Source: Mucilaginibacter sp. (GTDB lineage Bacteria > Bacteroidota > Bacteroidia > Sphingobacteriales > Sphingobacteriaceae). Taken from it: a stretch of 7,725 nt of DNA. Both the position numbers and the translations under genes were made by a program. Numbering within the stretch: the first letter of the stretch is position 1; the number at the start of each line of letters is the position of its first letter. The stretch is taken from positions 1 to 7,725 of the forward strand of contig JAICXZ010000127.1 of assembly GCA_025934475.1 (NCBI GenBank), read 5' to 3'. The notes under the pieces were generated by a model. That model worked only from the letters and a program-made list of their open reading frames with translations, did not search any database and was not told the DNA's origin. This document shows positions 5,963 to 7,725 of the stretch, one piece after another.

Positions 5963-6622
5963 AATAGCCCGAAGCATTTCGCGTTTGCCGGGTGCGCCCG
6001 GTGCTTTTTGCACTGCCATTCCGAGGCTTTTGAGCAGGCGCTTCAGGTTACCGGTTATGGCATAGGTGACAAATACACCGCCGGGTTTTAAAAATTGAAC
6101 CGTGTGTTTTATTGATGATTCATCCCACATTTCGGGCTGGTGAATGGCTGCGAAGGCGTCGAAGTAGATCACGTCATAACAGTCATCACTCTTAAAATCC
6201 AGGAGTTTGCAGTTGGCGGTTTGCAGTTGGCAGTGACTGTTAAGATTGACGGGCTGCCTTAAAGAATCAGAGTATTGCTGTACAAAACTGCTCCAAATGC
6301 CCTCAGAAACATATTCTTCATAGCCTGTTTGACTGATCATTTCCGCACTAAGCGGATGGGCCTCAATTCCTGTATACTCCAGGTTTATGCCTTTGGCGGA
6401 GCAGTAGTCGGCGCTTAGCAGAAAATTGAGCCCGGTTCCAAATCCAACCTCAAGTACAGAAACATTGGTTGCCGGCGACTTTTCTAAAAAATAAGCCAAA
6501 CCTGAATTGACAAACACATGCTTGCTCTCCTGCAGGGCGCCATGTTTGGAGTGATAGTTTTCGCCTACTTCGCTGTTATAAATGGTTTTGGAGCCGTCGC
6601 CGGTGGTGACAAATTGGAGCAT
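5924..6622 (-). CDS. mnmD: tRNA (mnm5s2U34) methyltransferase MnmD (stand-alone)
   Basis: The product is a 232-residue SAM-dependent methyltransferase (Methyltransf_30/DUF752) that makes the last methylation of 5-methylaminomethyl-2-thiouridine at the tRNA wobble position. The SAM site is VLEVGFGTGLNFLLS (56-70), followed by YTGIEAHPLS (83-92). The acceptor-side motif YDVIYFDAFAAIHQPEMW (149-166) and the C-terminal PGGVFVTYAITGNLKRLLKSLG..KAPGAPGKREMLRA are typical. It lacks the FAD oxidase half of the bifunctional MnmC, as is normal in Bacteroidota. Two stretches come from repeat DNA: HCQLQTANCKL (130-140) and the tail after REMLRA (about 219-232, IGCADVQISNLQM). The catalytic core looks intact. 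The start lies 2 nt after the stop of the upstream MBL/rhodanese gene, which indicates an operon. Confidence 0.9.
   Translation of the reverse strand: MLQFVTTGDGSKTIYNSEVGENYHSKHGALQESKHVFVNSGLAYFLEKSPATNVSVLEVGFGTGLNFLLSADYCSAKGINLEYTGIEAHPLSAEMISQTGYEEYVSEGIWSSFVQQYSDSLRQPVNLNSHCQLQTANCKLLDFKSDDCYDVIYFDAFAAIHQPEMWDESSIKHTVQFLKPGGVFVTYAITGNLKRLLKSLGMAVQKAPGAPGKREMLRAIGCADVQISNLQM
6206..6231 (-). repeat. In-frame 12-bp direct repeat inside mnmD
   Basis: TTTGCAGTTGGC occurs twice (6206-6217 and 6220-6231; period 14) inside the mnmD coding region, with a further partial unit (AGTG) following. On the coding strand this is GCCAACTGCAAA repeated. Because 14 is not a multiple of 3, the copies are read in different frames, giving QLQT and ANCKL. 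Similar CAACTGC-type units occur as intergenic repeats in this bacterial group (established impression, not checked here). Confidence 0.75.
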
Positions 6623-6624
6623 GA

Positions 6625-7725
6625 CTAATGTCCGGTTTCAGAATTTTGATTTCCCACTTCAATAACCGCTTCCCCCAGGTCATATACCGGCACCGACGTA
6701 ATTGCTGCTGCAATAATGCTTGTGCCTGCCGCAGAGCGGTACCCAGCTGCACAATGGACCACAATGGGTTTATCGGTAGGTATTTCGCTCAATCTTTCAC
6801 GAAGCTCGGGTAGCGGAATGGATAGTGAATGGTCGTATATCTTACCTTCATGTACTTCGCCGCGGTTACGGACATCGACGATAGTATAATGGTCAGGGTG
6901 AAACTTGTAATCCGTTGTGTCCAGCTCAGGAAGTGTTTCTGTGCCGTTATCAGGAGGAAGTAATGCTGCTTTGATATTTTTTTCGTACCCGATCTTAGCG
7001 GCCTTTTTTACCAGGATGTCAATACTTTTTTTATCTGAGCCGATGAGGTAGAAAGATTCCTCCGGGCCAACGATAGATCCGAGCCAGGTCTCGAACCTGT
7101 CACCATCCTGTATATTCATAGCGCCGTGGATATGTCCTTTTCTGAAATCGTCACTTGGCCGGGTGTCCACCACCAAAACGCCTTTTTCGAGCTCGGTATT
7201 GCGGTGCATGTGCGATACGGAAGCTATGCTTTCTTCCAGTGATCCCGCTCCTTTTTTGTTGACTTCAACGTCATAGCCAAAATATTTCGGCATAAAAGGC
7301 TGATCGGAGGTCATCAGGTTTACAAAGCGCAATTCGTCCATCAGTTCCAGCGCATAATTTTCGCGCAGCTCGCGGCCGATGGTGCTTTCCAGGTCGGGAC
7401 TGATATTTTTACCACAGAGCGAACCAGGACCATGTGCAGGATATACAACCACGTTGTGTGGTAATGTCATCAGCTTTTCGCGGGTCGAATAATAGAGTTG
7501 GCGCGCCAGTTCTTCCTTAGCGGCTGTAATGTTACCAGCGTTCTCGCGCAGATCCGGGCGACCAACGTCACCCACAAATAAGGTGTCGCCGGTAAATATG
7601 GCCTGCTCCGTTCCGTCTTCGTCGATCACCAAAACACAGATCGAATCAGGCGAATGGCCGGGCGTATTTATTGCTTTAAGTTTAATATCGGCCAGGTAAA
7701 TGATGTCCCCATCGTCGAATGTTTC
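6625..7725 (-). CDS. CstB-like persulfide dioxygenase / rhodanese fusion (5' part outside window)
   Basis: The C-terminal 366 residues are visible; the gene enters from the right edge. Counting from base 7725, the metallo-beta-lactamase part shows TPGHSPDS (ligand His24), FTGDTLFVGDVGRPDLR (Asp47) and VYPAHGPGS (His98), the ETHE1/persulfide dioxygenase pattern; the first HxHxDH motif is outside. Two rhodanese domains follow. The first (about 183-280, VVDTRPSDDFRKGHIHGAMNI) has YLIGSDKKS where a catalytic cysteine loop would be, so it is inactive. The second (about 279-356, TIVDVRNRGEVHEGKI..) has the loop VVHCAAGYRSAAG with catalytic Cys325. This order matches CstB of Staphylococcus, which oxidises persulfides and yields thiosulfate in sulfide detoxification. 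It precedes mnmD by 2 nt. Substrate is inferred from architecture. Confidence 0.9.
   Translation of the reverse strand, partial: ETFDDGDIIYLADIKLKAINTPGHSPDSICVLVIDEDGTEQAIFTGDTLFVGDVGRPDLRENAGNITAAKEELARQLYYSTREKLMTLPHNVVVYPAHGPGSLCGKNISPDLESTIGRELRENYALELMDELRFVNLMTSDQPFMPKYFGYDVEVNKKGAGSLEESIASVSHMHRNTELEKGVLVVDTRPSDDFRKGHIHGAMNIQDGDRFETWLGSIVGPEESFYLIGSDKKSIDILVKKAAKIGYEKNIKAALLPPDNGTETLPELDTTDYKFHPDHYTIVDVRNRGEVHEGKIYDHSLSIPLPELRERLSEIPTDKPIVVHCAAGYRSAAGTSIIAAAITSVPVYDLGEAVIEVGNQNSETGH

Overview
The window looks like chromosomal DNA from a Bacteroidota bacterium, most likely a member of the Sphingobacteriaceae such as Mucilaginibacter or Pedobacter. The protein set is typical of that group: a DUF1343/NamZ-type exported protein, a LolC/E-type permease, an ECF sigma factor paired with an anti-sigma/beta-barrel fusion, a stand-alone MnmD, and a metallo-beta-lactamase/rhodanese fusion. 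Start regions are A/T-rich with no obvious Shine-Dalgarno sequence. Intergenic DNA carries short GCAAATGTGC- and AATCGTGTC-type repeats. The genus is an inference from style, not a search.

Layout. 1-843 (-) is the N-terminal part of a secreted NamZ-like peptidoglycan hydrolase that runs off the left edge. 931-2151 (+) is a divergent LolC/E (FtsX-family) permease. It converges on a two-gene minus-strand operon: an ECF sigma factor (3821-4375) whose stop codon overlaps the start of its partner (2233-3828). That partner combines a short cytoplasmic N-terminus, one transmembrane helix, a roughly 250-residue disordered linker and a C-terminal outer-membrane beta-barrel domain. Next come a small lipoprotein gene with its own strong terminator (4528-4974, -), mazG (5035-5838, -), mnmD (5924-6622, -) and a CstB-like persulfide dioxygenase/rhodanese gene running off the right edge (6625-7725, -).

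The most interesting system is the sigma/anti-sigma pair plus the adjacent lipoprotein. The partner protein can in principle touch both membranes at once: cytoplasmic sigma-binding end, inner-membrane helix, periplasm-spanning linker and outer-membrane barrel. Outer-membrane state could then be passed directly to a transcription factor. The intergenic regions upstream of the sigma gene and of the lipoprotein gene both carry TTGTAGCG-N15-TCGTAA on the coding strand with identical spacing. This has the form of an ECF promoter (TGTAGC -35, N17, CGTA -10). It predicts that the sigma factor activates its own operon and the neighbouring lipoprotein, giving sensor, regulator and output in about 2.8 kb.

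A second theme is repeat DNA intruding on genes. The last residues of mnmD, and the DNA directly upstream of mazG, are built from inverted copies of an ATGTGCGGATGT repeat. A separate 14-nt-period repeat lies in frame inside mnmD. A split 18-bp inverted repeat fills the gap between the convergent permease and anti-sigma genes.
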